A DNA stretch of 64,000 nucleotides from Dehalobacter sp. DCA (lineage in GTDB: Bacteria; Bacillota; Desulfitobacteriia; Desulfitobacteriales; Syntrophobotulaceae): the NCBI RefSeq assembly GCF_000305775.1, contig NC_018866.1, forward strand, positions 868,001 to 932,000. Direction: 5' to 3'. The notes under the pieces were generated by a model. That model was not told the DNA's origin. It saw only the letters and a list, made by a program, of their open reading frames with translations, and did no database searches. Position numbers and translations under genes: made by a program. Positions within the stretch are counted from its first letter, which is position 1, and the number at the start of each line of letters is the position of its first letter. Of the stretch, positions 30,022 through 39,145 are shown piece after piece.

Positions 30022-30128
30022 GTCTCTGTAATGGATGACCGCTTTCGGCAGATAGCGCCCTCCATGGCGCTAACAGCCGCGCTGCGCAATCCATGCTCCG
30101 CTTGGCGCTGGCCATCCATTACAGAGAC
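30022..30128 (-). repeat. Structured intergenic repeat, copy 5 (107 bp)
   Basis: Ends GTCTCTGTAATGGATGACC and GGCCATCCATTACAGAGAC pair over 19 bp with one mismatch. On the minus strand it has AGCGGAGCATGGATTGCG then CAGCGCGGC, an internal hairpin TAGCGCC/GGCGCTA, and GCCGAAAGCGG. Relative to copy 3, both the outer and the inner stem differ at paired positions but stay complementary. It lies in the ruvB leader. Confidence 0.85.
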
Positions 30129-30264
30129 TTAGTCTGGAGCCGGTAAAAGCTTAATTTCAAAATTTATGCTTCTGAATCGTTGTAGTAGTCAAATGTTATT
30201 TTACACAGGAATGAGCTTCATTCTGACTTTCCAACATGCCAACCTGCTTGAAAACCTAAGATTA

Positions 30265-30420
30265 GTCTGGGGGCCACAGTTCCGCTGTGAGCGGAGCACG
30301 ATGCGGAGCGCAGCCTTTTCAACGGCCATGGATGGCCTAGTGTCGCGATGCCATGGATGGCAAGGAGCGACGTGCCACGGATGGCACAACGGCCGAAAAG
30401 CGGTATTGTGGCCCCCAGAC
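30265..30420 (+). repeat. Structured intergenic repeat, copy 4 (156 bp, long form)
   Basis: Perfect 14-bp ends GTCTGGGGGCCACA and TGTGGCCCCCAGAC enclose TCCGCTGTGAGCGGA, the core AGCACGATGCGGAGCGCAGC, and three successive hairpins GGCCATGGATGGCC, GCCATGGATGGC and GTGCCACGGATGGCAC, then GCCGAAAAGCGG. It lies in the ruvA-ruvB gap in the orientation opposite to copy 5. Together the two copies account for most of this 470-base spacer; the rest shows nothing. Confidence 0.88.
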
Positions 30421-30441
30421 CTGCCCAAAATCGTTTTTATA

Positions 30442-31044
30442 TCACATATGCTCGGACGGTCCTGCGAGCAGACGCAGGGCTTCTTTGAGCTTATCCTCCA
30501 TGGAGGATAAGCCTTTCTTTTCCGCCCTGACCAGTGCGTCGCGGGCCTCATAGCGGGAAAAGCCTAAAGCCAGCAGGGTTTCCAGTGTATCGTCTGCCGG
30601 AATGAAGGACCTCATATCTTCTTCCGTTCCGGCTTTAATATCGACATCCTTGATCTTTTCTTTCAGTTCCAGAATGATTCTCTTCGCAGTTTTGCCGCCG
30701 ATTCCGGGGACTTCGGTCAATAAAGAAACGTCCTCACAGACGATCGCCGTCTTGATCTTACTGACAGAAAAAGCCGACAAAATACTCAGTGCTGCCTTTG
30801 GACCAATCCCGGTTACGCTAAGGAGCTGCAGAAACAAATTTTTCTCATCCCGGGTTAAAAAACCGTACAAAGACACATCATCTTCCCGCATGATTAAATG
30901 GGTATGCAGGGTAGTCTCTTCCCCCTGACTGATCTTTACCATTGAACTTACCGGAACATGGAGCAAATAGCCTACGCCGCCGACATCAAGCACCAGGCGG
31001 TCCGCTTCGGCTGTCCACACAGTCCCCCGCAGCATTCCGATCAT
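30442..31044 (-). CDS. ruvA: Holliday junction branch migration subunit RuvA
   Basis: This 200-residue tetrameric subunit binds the four-way junction and loads RuvB. It has the OB-fold start MIGMLRGTVW, DVGGVGYLLHVPVSS, the two helix-hairpin-helix motifs (LLSVTGIGPKAALSIL and LTEVPGIGGKTAKRIILELKEK), and the C-terminal RuvB-binding domain (TLLALGFSRYEARDALV). The ATG overlaps the ruvC stop (ATGA) and has GGAGG upstream, so it is coupled to ruvC. It is separated from ruvB by an unusually long spacer filled with repeats. Confidence 0.95.
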   Translation of the reverse strand: MIGMLRGTVWTAEADRLVLDVGGVGYLLHVPVSSMVKISQGEETTLHTHLIMREDDVSLYGFLTRDEKNLFLQLLSVTGIGPKAALSILSAFSVSKIKTAIVCEDVSLLTEVPGIGGKTAKRIILELKEKIKDVDIKAGTEEDMRSFIPADDTLETLLALGFSRYEARDALVRAEKKGLSSMEDKLKEALRLLAGPSEHM

Positions 31045-31538
31045 TTGAACATTCCTCCATTTATCCGGCGTCCCATGCTGTGCGCATGGCATATGGCGAT
31101 GGCCAGCGCATCAGCCGTGTCATCAGGCTTAGGCGTTTCCTGCAGCGACAGGATGGCCTTGACCATATACTGTATCTGCTTTTTATCTGCTTTACCGTAT
31201 CCGACCACAGCCTGCTTGACCTGCAAGGGTGTATATTCGAATACTTCAATATTTCGGCGGGCAGCGCTTAGCAGAATGACTCCCCTGGCCTGTCCGACCG
31301 TAATCGCCGTCGTAGTGTTGCGGTTAAAAAACAATTCTTCGACAGCCATCACATCAGGTGAATATTCTCCCAAGAAATCCTCCAGAGATTCATAAAGCAT
31401 TCTGAGCCTATCCGGCATCGGCAAGTCAGACGGAGTCCGCCAGCAGGAATAAGTGACCGGGGAAAGCTTTTGGCCATTTTTTTCGATTAATCCGTACCCC
31501 ATAATGGCGGTTCCCGGGTCAATGCCAAGAATTAACAT
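31041..31538 (-). CDS. ruvC: Crossover junction endodeoxyribonuclease RuvC
   Basis: This 165-residue Holliday junction resolvase has an RNase H-like fold with catalytic acidic residues in MLILGIDPGTAIMGYGLIE (Asp7), VAVEELFF-type MAVEELFFNRNTT (Glu pair), and KPDDTADALAIAICHAH (Asp pair). Length is typical. It is the first gene of a ruvC-ruvA unit overlapping by four bases. GGAGCAAGAAG lies before the ATG. Confidence 0.96.
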   Translation of the reverse strand: MLILGIDPGTAIMGYGLIEKNGQKLSPVTYSCWRTPSDLPMPDRLRMLYESLEDFLGEYSPDVMAVEELFFNRNTTTAITVGQARGVILLSAARRNIEVFEYTPLQVKQAVVGYGKADKKQIQYMVKAILSLQETPKPDDTADALAIAICHAHSMGRRINGGMFK

Positions 31539-31654
31539 CTTCTTGCTCCTTCTGTGATCCGCATTTCATTATTTCAGTATCTTGTCAAGCTTATCATCCT
31601 AAACTTATACCATGTTCAATTCTAAATCTTATCTATCGAGGCGGAAGATACGCT

Positions 31655-32410
31655 TTAGAGATCAGCATCTTCCAGTGACTCGGCAAGATCAAAGTTTGTA
31701 TAGACCTTCTGAACATCATCATGGCTCTCCAACGAATCAATCAACTTAATGATCTTTTTCGCTTGTTCGATATCGGCGATCTCGACGCGGTTGACCGGAA
31801 TCAGATTGATGGCCGCATTTTCAATCGGTATCTTACTATCCAGCAGCACTTGTCTGACTTCCTGCATGCTATCCGGCTCGGTGAAGATTTCGTAGCTCTC
31901 ATCTTCAGACGCGACATCCTCTGCCCCTGCCTCAAGCGCCAGAAGCATGATTTCATCTTCATCCATTTTTAAATCTTCTTTCGGTACATCAAGCTGTCCT
32001 TTTTCCGTGAACATCCAGCTGACACTGCCGGTTTCTCCAAGGTTGCCGCCGTTTTTCGAGAAAAGATGACGCATCTCTGATGCTGTCCGGTTCCTGTTGT
32101 CCGTCATCAGCTCCACCATGATCGCAACTCCGCCGGGACCATAGCCTTCGTAACGCAGTTCTTCATAATTGGCGCCTTCTCCCGCTCCGGCACCTTTTTG
32201 GATCGCCCGCTGAATATTGTCATTCGGCAGGTTGGCTGCCTTGGCATTATCGATCGCAATTTTTAACCTAAAGTTCCCGTTCGGGTCTGCACCGCCCGCA
32301 CGTGCGGCCACCATGATCTCTCTGGCTAATTTTGTGAAAATCCGGCCTTTGATAGCATCGGTTTTGGCTTTCTTATGTTTAATATTTGCCCATTTGGAAT
32401 GACCTGACAC
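31655..32410 (-). CDS. yebC: YebC/PmpR-family protein
   Basis: This 251-residue protein begins [31 protein letters not shown], the diagnostic YebC start, with [32 protein letters not shown] and [11 protein letters not shown]. The family was described as transcriptional regulators, and more recently as factors that help ribosomes through polyproline-type stalls. GTG at 32410 is chosen because GGGAGG lies seven bases upstream. It lies upstream of ruvC, as in many bacteria. Confidence 0.95.
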   Translation of the reverse strand: MSGHSKWANIKHKKAKTDAIKGRIFTKLAREIMVAARAGGADPNGNFRLKIAIDNAKAANLPNDNIQRAIQKGAGAGEGANYEELRYEGYGPGGVAIMVELMTDNRNRTASEMRHLFSKNGGNLGETGSVSWMFTEKGQLDVPKEDLKMDEDEIMLLALEAGAEDVASEDESYEIFTEPDSMQEVRQVLLDSKIPIENAAINLIPVNRVEIADIEQAKKIIKLIDSLESHDDVQKVYTNFDLAESLEDADL

Positions 32411-32581
32411 AATGATTCCTCCCTGATACATTATAGCCTATATATTTTACCATGTAGCGGATGCTCAGGCAAAAAAAGATTGTTATTGTCAGATTATTTG
32501 TTCTATATATCAAGCAGGGACTGCCTAACTGTAATAATACGCATGTATTTTCTTATCAATACGTTCTGCGTTAAAATCCAG

Positions 32582-32637
32582 CAATGCCCCAGTAAAATAG
32601 ATGAAGATTGCTTCACACTGACGTTTTACTGGGGCAT
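32582..32637. terminator. Inverted repeat at the end of the truncated receptor gene
   Basis: ATGCCCCAGTAAAA and TTTTACTGGGGCAT are perfect 14-bp arms separated by 28 bases. The left arm in mRNA sense contains the stop codon of the receptor fragment. It could be a terminator for either strand or the ends of a small mobile relic. Nothing else is seen in the 215-base gap to yebC. Confidence 0.45.
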
Positions 32638-33558
32638 CAGGAGATTACGTTTTTCGGGAAGTCTGTGACTGTATTTTGCCGCTTCATCAATAATCGTCAT
32701 TATAACAGCCATAATTTCATTTGGATCCAATGTATTGAACAATACGTGGCCAAATGAAATATAAATCTTACACTTGCATTGATCCAAACAAATCTTGGGC
32801 AAGTTTGGAAAGTTTTTTACTCGATGAAGATAATTCTCCATAAATGCCAACTGTTCCTGAGTCGCTGCGGAAACCGTTTGGATTTCCTCTGACGTGTTCC
32901 GGCTTGCATTTTCAATCCTGGCAACAGAATCAAAGATCAATTGATTGCCGCTGAGGGCCTGCTGCAAGATAGAAGATACTTCATTAATCTGAATAAAAAC
33001 CCGATTAATCATTTCCTCAATTTTGGTAAACGCTTCACCACTGTTATTGACTGTTTCAGTGCCATGCTTTACTTCTTCATTCACAACATCTATCGCCGAA
33101 GAAGCAATATGCGAATCTGTTTGTATCGCATTGACAATAGATGTAATTTGTTTTGCAGCTTCTTGGGATTGGTCCGCCAATATTCGCACCTCTTCCGCAA
33201 CCACCGCAAACCCTTTCCCTTGTGCTCCTGCACGTGCCGCTTCAATCGCTGCATTTAAGGCCAACATATTCGTTTGATCGGCAATCCCGGAAATATCATT
33301 CACAAAGTGTTCAATTTCTTTTGACCTTTCTCCGAGTTGCCTGATAATCGCAGCAAAACTCATGACCGATTGATCTATACTGTTCATCTGGCTGACTGAT
33401 TTCTCAACCGTATCCTGACCTTCTTTCGCTATCTCTACCGCTTGGGAAGATTGACTGACCACTTTCTCCGTATCAAAGGCATAGACAAACCTTTTAAGTA
33501 TAAATTGCACTGCCAAGGATAAACTAAATAAAAAATCAGAGCTAGGATACAATAACAA
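32626..33558 (-). pseudogene. Methyl-accepting chemotaxis protein signalling domain, N-terminally truncated
   Basis: About 230 residues match the cytoplasmic signalling hairpin of chemotaxis receptors, including the near-invariant tip [35 protein letters not shown], which binds CheA and CheW. No sensor domain, HAMP or membrane helices precede it. The frame opens with about 30 unrelated residues and begins directly beside the start of gerXA, with no intergenic space and no ribosome binding site. The tail after the hairpin ([18 protein letters not shown] to the end) is a further unrecognised 65 residues. This looks like a receptor gene cut by rearrangement. A short soluble receptor is an alternative if a start exists inside. 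Confidence 0.6.
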
Positions 33559-35166
33559 ATGATTAAGGAACTGTTAACTAAGATACTTAGCAATTCACCC
33601 CAGATAACATTTAAGACACCTCAAAATGATTCTGAAGAAACCAAAAAATTAACTTCTGAAATTGATATAAATCTAGAAATATTGCAAGCGTTTTTCCATC
33701 TTTGTGAAGACATTGTAAGCAAGGAATTTTTGCTTGATCTTCCGACTCCAACAAGAGCTTTTATCATTTACGCCGAAAGTCTCTGCGATCCGGTTATGGT
33801 TAACGAATCAATACTTAAATCATTAATGCAGAAAAACTTTTTTCAGACACTCGAAATATCAACAACCAAAGCCAATCTGCCTGAAATCATTCTTCAGAGG
33901 CTGTTGCCTAATCACCAAACACAACTCGTATCAGACATTCAACAATTAAGCAACTTTTTGCTTAGCGGTCATCTTATTTTAGTGATCGACGGTTATTCTA
34001 CAGCTATTGCTACAGCAGTTCAAGGGTACGAACAAAGAGCCGTCAATGAACCCTCCACAGAACAGAGCATAAGGGGTCCAAGAGACAGTTTTGTTGAAAA
34101 CCTGTCCACAAATGTTAGCTTATTGCGAAGACGAATCTCTTCCAACCGCCTGAAATATCAATCGATAACCCTTGGGAAACTTACTCATACCAAAGTAGGA
34201 ATCTGTTATATTCAAGGAATTGCGAATGATAAAATCGTGGAGGAAGTAAAGGTACGCCTTAACAGAATTGACATTGACAGTATTTTAGACAGCGGTTATA
34301 TAGAAGAGTTAATCGCCGATGAATCCTTTACGCTTTTTCCACTTGTCCAAAATACTGAACGTCCAGACCGAACAGCAGCATCTTTGTGCGAAGGAAGAAT
34401 CGCTATTATTGTGAATAATACCCCATCGGTATTAATCGTTCCATGTACAATTGTTTCTCTTTTGCAGGCATCTGAAGATTATTATAATAACAACCTTTTC
34501 GCCACTTTAATCAGAATCGGCCGTTTTATTGCGATCAATATTGCATTATTAGCTCCTGCCATTACCATTGCTGTCTTTTCCAATAATGCCGAGCTGATTC
34601 CCTTGACCTTTCTCACCACAGTAGCCGGAGCACGTAGTGATTTGCCTTTTCCCATTTCAATTGAAATTATCTTGATGGAACTCACTTTTGAATTGTTACG
34701 TGAGGCTGGTGTCCGATTACCAAAGACCGTGGGTCAGGCGATAAGTACCGTAGGCGGCTTGGTCATAGGCCAAGCCGCGGTTACCGCCGGCATTGTCAGC
34801 CCTATTACGGTTATTGTGGTCAGTATAACAGCAATTGCTTCTTTTGTTTTTCCGGATTATTCCATAGGCACCAGTATTAGAATTCTACGCTTTGTGCTAA
34901 TCATTTTATCCAGTATACTGGGCATATTCGGAATAGTCTCGGGTCTGATGGTTATTTTATACCATCTCTGTGGTCTACGTTCCTTTGGCGTGCCTTATTT
35001 ATCGCCGATTGCTCCCCTAAGCGTGTCTGATTTAAAAGATACCTTTTTCCGTGCCCCCTGGTGGGCTATGTCTACCAGACCACGCCTTACCGGTGCTGAA
35101 GAGCCCATACGTCAAGCCTCCAAGCAAGGTCCTACTAAACCGGATAAGGAGGTGCATGACCCATAG
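33559..35166 (+). CDS. Spore germination protein, GerA family A subunit
   Basis: This 535-residue membrane protein of the GerXA type has an N-terminal soluble domain ([68 protein letters not shown]) and five or so C-terminal helices ([33 protein letters not shown]). With B and C subunits it forms the nutrient receptor and ion channel of the spore inner membrane. ATG at 33559 has only a weak AGGA eleven bases upstream. It is the first gene of a gerXA-XB-XC operon. The nutrient is unknown. Confidence 0.92.
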   Translation: MIKELLTKILSNSPQITFKTPQNDSEETKKLTSEIDINLEILQAFFHLCEDIVSKEFLLDLPTPTRAFIIYAESLCDPVMVNESILKSLMQKNFFQTLEISTTKANLPEIILQRLLPNHQTQLVSDIQQLSNFLLSGHLILVIDGYSTAIATAVQGYEQRAVNEPSTEQSIRGPRDSFVENLSTNVSLLRRRISSNRLKYQSITLGKLTHTKVGICYIQGIANDKIVEEVKVRLNRIDIDSILDSGYIEELIADESFTLFPLVQNTERPDRTAASLCEGRIAIIVNNTPSVLIVPCTIVSLLQASEDYYNNNLFATLIRIGRFIAINIALLAPAITIAVFSNNAELIPLTFLTTVAGARSDLPFPISIEIILMELTFELLREAGVRLPKTVGQAISTVGGLVIGQAAVTAGIVSPITVIVVSITAIASFVFPDYSIGTSIRILRFVLIILSSILGIFGIVSGLMVILYHLCGLRSFGVPYLSPIAPLSVSDLKDTFFRAPWWAMSTRPRLTGAEEPIRQASKQGPTKPDKEVHDP

Positions 35167-36251
35167 ACAAAGAAAAAATATCCGGTACACAAACTGGTAT
35201 GCTGCTGTTTACGCTGATTACTGCTACCTCTATTCTCTTTGTCCCAGGAATCATTGTACAGAGGACAGGACAATCGGCTTGGCTTGTTACCACATTCTCT
35301 TGCTTGACAGGCATAATCTCGCTGCTGATTATTTTAAAATTAAGTCAGCGTTTTCCACGTACCATTTTATCTAAGTACAGCGAGATTGTTCTTGGGAAAG
35401 TAATGGGTAAGGTTTTCTGCCTTGCCTATGTCCTGTTTTTTTTTACAACCAATACCCTTACAATTAGGGAATTTTCAGAGTTCCTGAGTTACAGTCTATC
35501 ATTCGGAAGTTCGATACTACTCCTTATCATTGTTATTGTAGCAGTAACAGGGTTTGGAGCCTATAAAGGAATTGAGGTCATCGTTCGGGCCAACCAATTT
35601 GTGTTGCCTCTTTTTGTTATCAGCTTCGTATGTTTATTTGGCCTGGCGCTGTTCAAAGTCGACTACGAAAGAGTGCTGCCTCTTTTGGAAAAAGGAATCC
35701 AGCCCCTTTTACCGGATTCGGCAGTTGCTGCCTCCCTTTTCGGAGAGATCGTCGTACTTATTATGCTGCTACCAATTGTCAACAAACCTCAGGAGATCTG
35801 GAGCAAAAGTCTTTGGGCGATTCTGGCGTCTATGGGTTTTATAACCCTATGTACCCTAATTATTATTACGGTAGTCGGTCCAAATCTTTCCGGTCATTTG
35901 CTCATTCCTTTTTGGAATTTTGTTAAATCAATAGAATACGGGAACTATGTCCAACGGATTGAAGGTATTATTTTCTTTTTTTGGCTAACCATAATCATGA
36001 TTAAAACAACTTTGTTATACTATTTGACCTGTCTCATAACCGCACAAGTTTTCGGTTTGAAGTCCTATTACCCCGTCATCTGTTATTTAGCCCCGTTACA
36101 AGTAACAGCTGCAACTTTTATGAGTAGCAACACGATTCAGTTACAGGACATTTTTAGAAAGTACTGGCCACCTTTCGCACTATTTTTTGAAATAGCACTA
36201 CCTTTGTTTCTTCTCACTGTTGCGGTAATAAGAAAAAAAAGAGGAAGTTAA
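35163..36251 (+). CDS. Spore germination protein, GerB-type permease subunit, apparent ATA start
   Basis: This APC-superfamily permease subunit of the germinant receptor has about ten helices (GMLLFTLITATSILFVPGIIV, LIVIVAVTGFGAYKGIEVIV, and others). Family members usually begin with a short M-D/E-K-xKISGxQ leader. Here the codons for [12 protein letters not shown] lie just before the first ATG (35199), in frame, preceded by AAGGAGG ten bases upstream of ATA at 35163 and by an in-frame TGA. No NTG codon occurs between. Either ATA serves as start, or translation begins at 35199 (350 residues) without a good site. The ATA overlaps the gerXA stop (ATAG). Function is sure, the start is not. Confidence 0.88.
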   Translation: MDKEKISGTQTGMLLFTLITATSILFVPGIIVQRTGQSAWLVTTFSCLTGIISLLIILKLSQRFPRTILSKYSEIVLGKVMGKVFCLAYVLFFFTTNTLTIREFSEFLSYSLSFGSSILLLIIVIVAVTGFGAYKGIEVIVRANQFVLPLFVISFVCLFGLALFKVDYERVLPLLEKGIQPLLPDSAVAASLFGEIVVLIMLLPIVNKPQEIWSKSLWAILASMGFITLCTLIIITVVGPNLSGHLLIPFWNFVKSIEYGNYVQRIEGIIFFFWLTIIMIKTTLLYYLTCLITAQVFGLKSYYPVICYLAPLQVTAATFMSSNTIQLQDIFRKYWPPFALFFEIALPLFLLTVAVIRKKRGS

Positions 36252-36256
36252 TTAAG

Positions 36257-37426
36257 ATGAAACGTAAATTTACGCACGTTGCCCTATTGCTCCTCCTCTT
36301 AACGACTATTCTTATGTCGGGATGTAAAAAGGAAGTTGAGGAGCTTGCGGTGGCTACTATGTTTGGTGGAGACTATGTCAATATAAATGGAGTTGACCAA
36401 TATCAAATTTGGGCCAGGATGATGCGCCCCTCCAGTATGGAAGATAACCAAAAAAAAGAGGGCGCTTCTTCCGACTACTTGATCAGCGCTTCAAGTACGT
36501 CACTGATAGAAATAATAAGTAACTTGATGGTGCGGTTGCCGAAGACGCCTTTTTATGGACATACTTATATTTATGTTTTTGGGGCACGTGGTGCTCAGGA
36601 AAAAATCCTGCCTCAAATTGAAGCTACGATGAGTAACCCGGATTCACGTCCGGCTGTTTTTGCGTTAGTTACCAAAGGATTAGCTTCACAGATTATGCAG
36701 CTGCAACCTTCAGGAACTACCACCCTCACCCAACAAATTAAAAACCAGTCGGAGAAAATAGCAATCGATAAAGGCGTAGCGTGTGGAATTACAATGAATG
36801 AGTTCTCAGAATGGCTGCTCAGTCCTGATCGGGACGCGTTACTTCCTGAGATAGAATCGATTTCTCCAGTAGAAGGCGAGACTGTTCCTGATTCTGTCAT
36901 TGTTCAGGGATTTGGTGTTTTTCGTCAAGCCAAACTTGTGGGTTGGCTAGATAAAGAAGAATCCTTGGGGTACCTGCTAATTTCCAAAAAACTCAGGAAT
37001 GTTCATATTTCTATCCCATTTACGATAGATAATCAATCTTTAGCCTATTATCTGTCAGGCTCAAAAAATAAGATTAACTTTAAAATAATAGACGGCAAAC
37101 CTTATTTTAAGATCAAAATTCAAACGGTAGGATTAGTTGCTGAAACTGACGGATTTGACATCACTCCAGATCAAATCAAACCACTAGAAAAAATCATTTC
37201 TGACAAAATCCGTGAATATCCGTTAAAATCAATTGCCTGCGCCAAAAAATATGATGCGGATTATTTTGGCCTTATGCAGAAAATACACCGTTACAACCCT
37301 TCTTACTGGCAGGAGATTGCCCCGAACTGGAGGGATATTTTCCAGCAAGCTGACGTAGAAGTAGAAATAGAGGCAAAAATAGTAGGTAGTGGTTTTGTAT
37401 CAAAATCGTTTAGTCTGAAACCCTGA
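36257..37426 (+). CDS. Spore germination lipoprotein, Ger(x)C family
   Basis: This 389-residue lipoprotein has the signal sequence HVALLLLLLTTILMSGCKKE with lipobox LMSGC, followed by EVEELAVATMFGGDY and FYGHTYIYVFGARGAQEK, as in GerC proteins. It is the third subunit of the nutrient receptor, anchored on the outer face of the spore inner membrane. It starts five bases after gerXB and completes the operon. The C-terminal domain (YNPSYWQEIAPNWRDIFQQADVEVEIEAKI) is the typical conserved end. Confidence 0.92.
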   Translation: MKRKFTHVALLLLLLTTILMSGCKKEVEELAVATMFGGDYVNINGVDQYQIWARMMRPSSMEDNQKKEGASSDYLISASSTSLIEIISNLMVRLPKTPFYGHTYIYVFGARGAQEKILPQIEATMSNPDSRPAVFALVTKGLASQIMQLQPSGTTTLTQQIKNQSEKIAIDKGVACGITMNEFSEWLLSPDRDALLPEIESISPVEGETVPDSVIVQGFGVFRQAKLVGWLDKEESLGYLLISKKLRNVHISIPFTIDNQSLAYYLSGSKNKINFKIIDGKPYFKIKIQTVGLVAETDGFDITPDQIKPLEKIISDKIREYPLKSIACAKKYDADYFGLMQKIHRYNPSYWQEIAPNWRDIFQQADVEVEIEAKIVGSGFVSKSFSLKP

Positions 37427-37434
37427 AAATGTAA

Positions 37435-38082
37435 TTAAAAATCATTAGGAGTGAACAACGGCTTCCCCAGAGGAAGCACTTGTTTCTGCATCATATCATT
37501 CAGCAAGATTGCTATGCCTGAATAGATTAGCCACAACGCAACAAGCAATAATAAGCAAGAGCCTATTATCCCAAGATATGGCATAGAGGCAAAACAGGAT
37601 ATCGAACTCAGAATGAATCCTGCGGCAGCCAACCAGATGAAGAAGGCCATTAATCTGCTCTTAAATCCACCTAGGTATCCTACAAATAAAAGTATAATAC
37701 CCGTGCATATAAAACCTATTCCTTCAATATGATTACTTCCACTGATCATTTCTGCGGAATATACAGATCCATTAAGGAAAAACATCAGGTCAATCATTCC
37801 TCTTACAAGAAAATGTCCCAAAACGATTATACCCAATATACTGTTCGCTGTTGCCCCCACTAAATCCCCCATTTTCAACTGAATGACAACAACGATGACC
37901 AACACGACTGTTCCCATAAAAATCCAGGGAATTAAGAAAATTGTCGTTAAAGGGACCGCTAGTCCTAGCATCAAAAAAGCTTGTACCAATATGAGCAACC
38001 CGTTCGTCAAGTTTCCTATTGCGCTAGGGTCTGCCCATTTGCTCTCATCATTAGATCTCGACATTGTAATTGTTTCACTCAT
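37435..38082 (-). CDS. GPR1/FUN34/YaaH-type (acetate uptake) membrane protein
   Basis: This 215-residue membrane protein has six helices. The N-terminal ADPSAIGNLTNGLLILVQAFLMLGL recalls the NPAPLGL motif of the AceTr/SatP acetate-succinate transporter family, and later helices (GTVVLVIVVVIQLKMGDLVGATANSILG) fit the pattern. It would move acetate or related small acids across the membrane. ATG at 38082 is the first plausible start, with AGAAAGG directly adjacent; the frame extends to 38199 without a better site. It is convergent with the germination operon. Confidence 0.7.
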   Translation of the reverse strand: MSETITMSRSNDESKWADPSAIGNLTNGLLILVQAFLMLGLAVPLTTIFLIPWIFMGTVVLVIVVVIQLKMGDLVGATANSILGIIVLGHFLVRGMIDLMFFLNGSVYSAEMISGSNHIEGIGFICTGIILLFVGYLGGFKSRLMAFFIWLAAAGFILSSISCFASMPYLGIIGSCLLLLVALWLIYSGIAILLNDMMQKQVLPLGKPLFTPNDF

Positions 38083-38290
38083 CCTTTCTAATTGATAATT
38101 CTTTAAAAATTCATAAAAAAACGGTTCGCCGTCTCCAGGTTGATTATAATAGCTGCTTTGACTTTTTTTACGTATCAGATAATACATTTTTAAATACATT
38201 TATATTTCTATTTTTATGTAACCTGTCAGAAGTTTTTATTTTACATTTGCAGCTATGCCTAGCTCAGAATGCACTGGGTGGATAAAAGGA

Positions 38291-38322
38291 AAGACAGGGT
38301 GTCTTTCCTGACACCCTGTCTT
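38291..38322 (-). terminator. Terminator of the formate dehydrogenase operon
   Basis: AAGACAGGGTGTC and GACACCCTGTCTT form a perfect 13-bp stem with a six-base loop, followed on the minus strand by a T-rich tract. It lies 21 bases past the fdhE stop. Confidence 0.85.
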
Positions 38323-38342
38323 CCTCTTATCTGTCTCATTAT

Positions 38343-39080
38343 TCAGTTTAAGCTCATTATCGGTCTGTTCTTTAAAATCCATTGTTCGGCTGCGTAATTA
38401 AGGGGCAGTGTACGTATATTCTCCCAATCTAAATCCTCAACTCTCCGTTCGCGCAAATCGATTTCTTTAAAATATTGGCCGCAATCTAAACAGACAACAA
38501 CCTCCACTCCAGGAAACTCGGCAGAATTGAGATACGTTTGCTGAGAAGAATTTTCACTGCCGCAGTGTATGCAGCCCGATATTTTTATTGGCCTCTCGCT
38601 GCCGCAGACAAGACAATGTGTAAAGCGTTTTCCATTCAACGCATCCAATGTTGTCATAAGATTATCTTCACCACAAACCGGACATGGGCACATTGGCTGA
38701 TCATCCATACTTGTTGAGATAGGCAGTTGCCGGTATACCGCCTGAGCTACCCCAGCTATTGCTAAGCTCAGACGGCTGAAAAGAGGTTCGTTTCCTTGAA
38801 TACGACCTGCGCTGAACTCATCTTGGAGAACGGCAAGTTTGGAGTGGTCTATCTTTTCTTCCGCAACAATGTTCAACCTGTCCCATAAATCAATGATGGC
38901 GTTTTCCGGCAGATCATTGATGGTGAATAATGGATACTGCCCGGATTTCGACGGTAATTTCAAATCCTTCAGGTCGTTTTCTCTTTGCCAGGCAGTGATC
39001 TCTGCTCTCATTTTTGAATAGTTCTCTTTGACAGCAGACAAACTTGTTGCTTGTCCTCCATCGGTCTTTTCAGTACACAA
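38343..39080 (-). CDS. fdhE: Formate dehydrogenase accessory protein FdhE-like
   Basis: This roughly 245-residue cytoplasmic protein has four CxxC pairs in its C-terminal half (CPVCGEDN, CLVCGSE, CIHCGSE, CLDCGQ), the rubredoxin-like metal site of FdhE. FdhE is needed for maturation or Tat-coupled assembly of respiratory formate dehydrogenases. It is the last gene of fdhA-fdhB-fdhI-fdhE, 65 bases after fdhI. TTG at 39080 sits seven bases after GGGAGG; an ATG two codons upstream is too close to that site, so the exact start is unsettled. Confidence 0.88.
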   Translation of the reverse strand: MCTEKTDGGQATSLSAVKENYSKMRAEITAWQRENDLKDLKLPSKSGQYPLFTINDLPENAIIDLWDRLNIVAEEKIDHSKLAVLQDEFSAGRIQGNEPLFSRLSLAIAGVAQAVYRQLPISTSMDDQPMCPCPVCGEDNLMTTLDALNGKRFTHCLVCGSERPIKISGCIHCGSENSSQQTYLNSAEFPGVEVVVCLDCGQYFKEIDLRERRVEDLDWENIRTLPLNYAAEQWILKNRPIMSLN

Positions 39081-39145
39081 GTACATCCCTCCCAAAGGTT
39101 AAGACAGTGTCAAAATGATTTCACCGTACCGGTTCTGGCTTTCGA

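Noticed and set aside
29973-30119. N-terminal extension of RuvB
   Set aside because: It reads through repeat copy 5, makes the protein longer than normal, and the TTG at 29972 has an excellent ribosome binding site.
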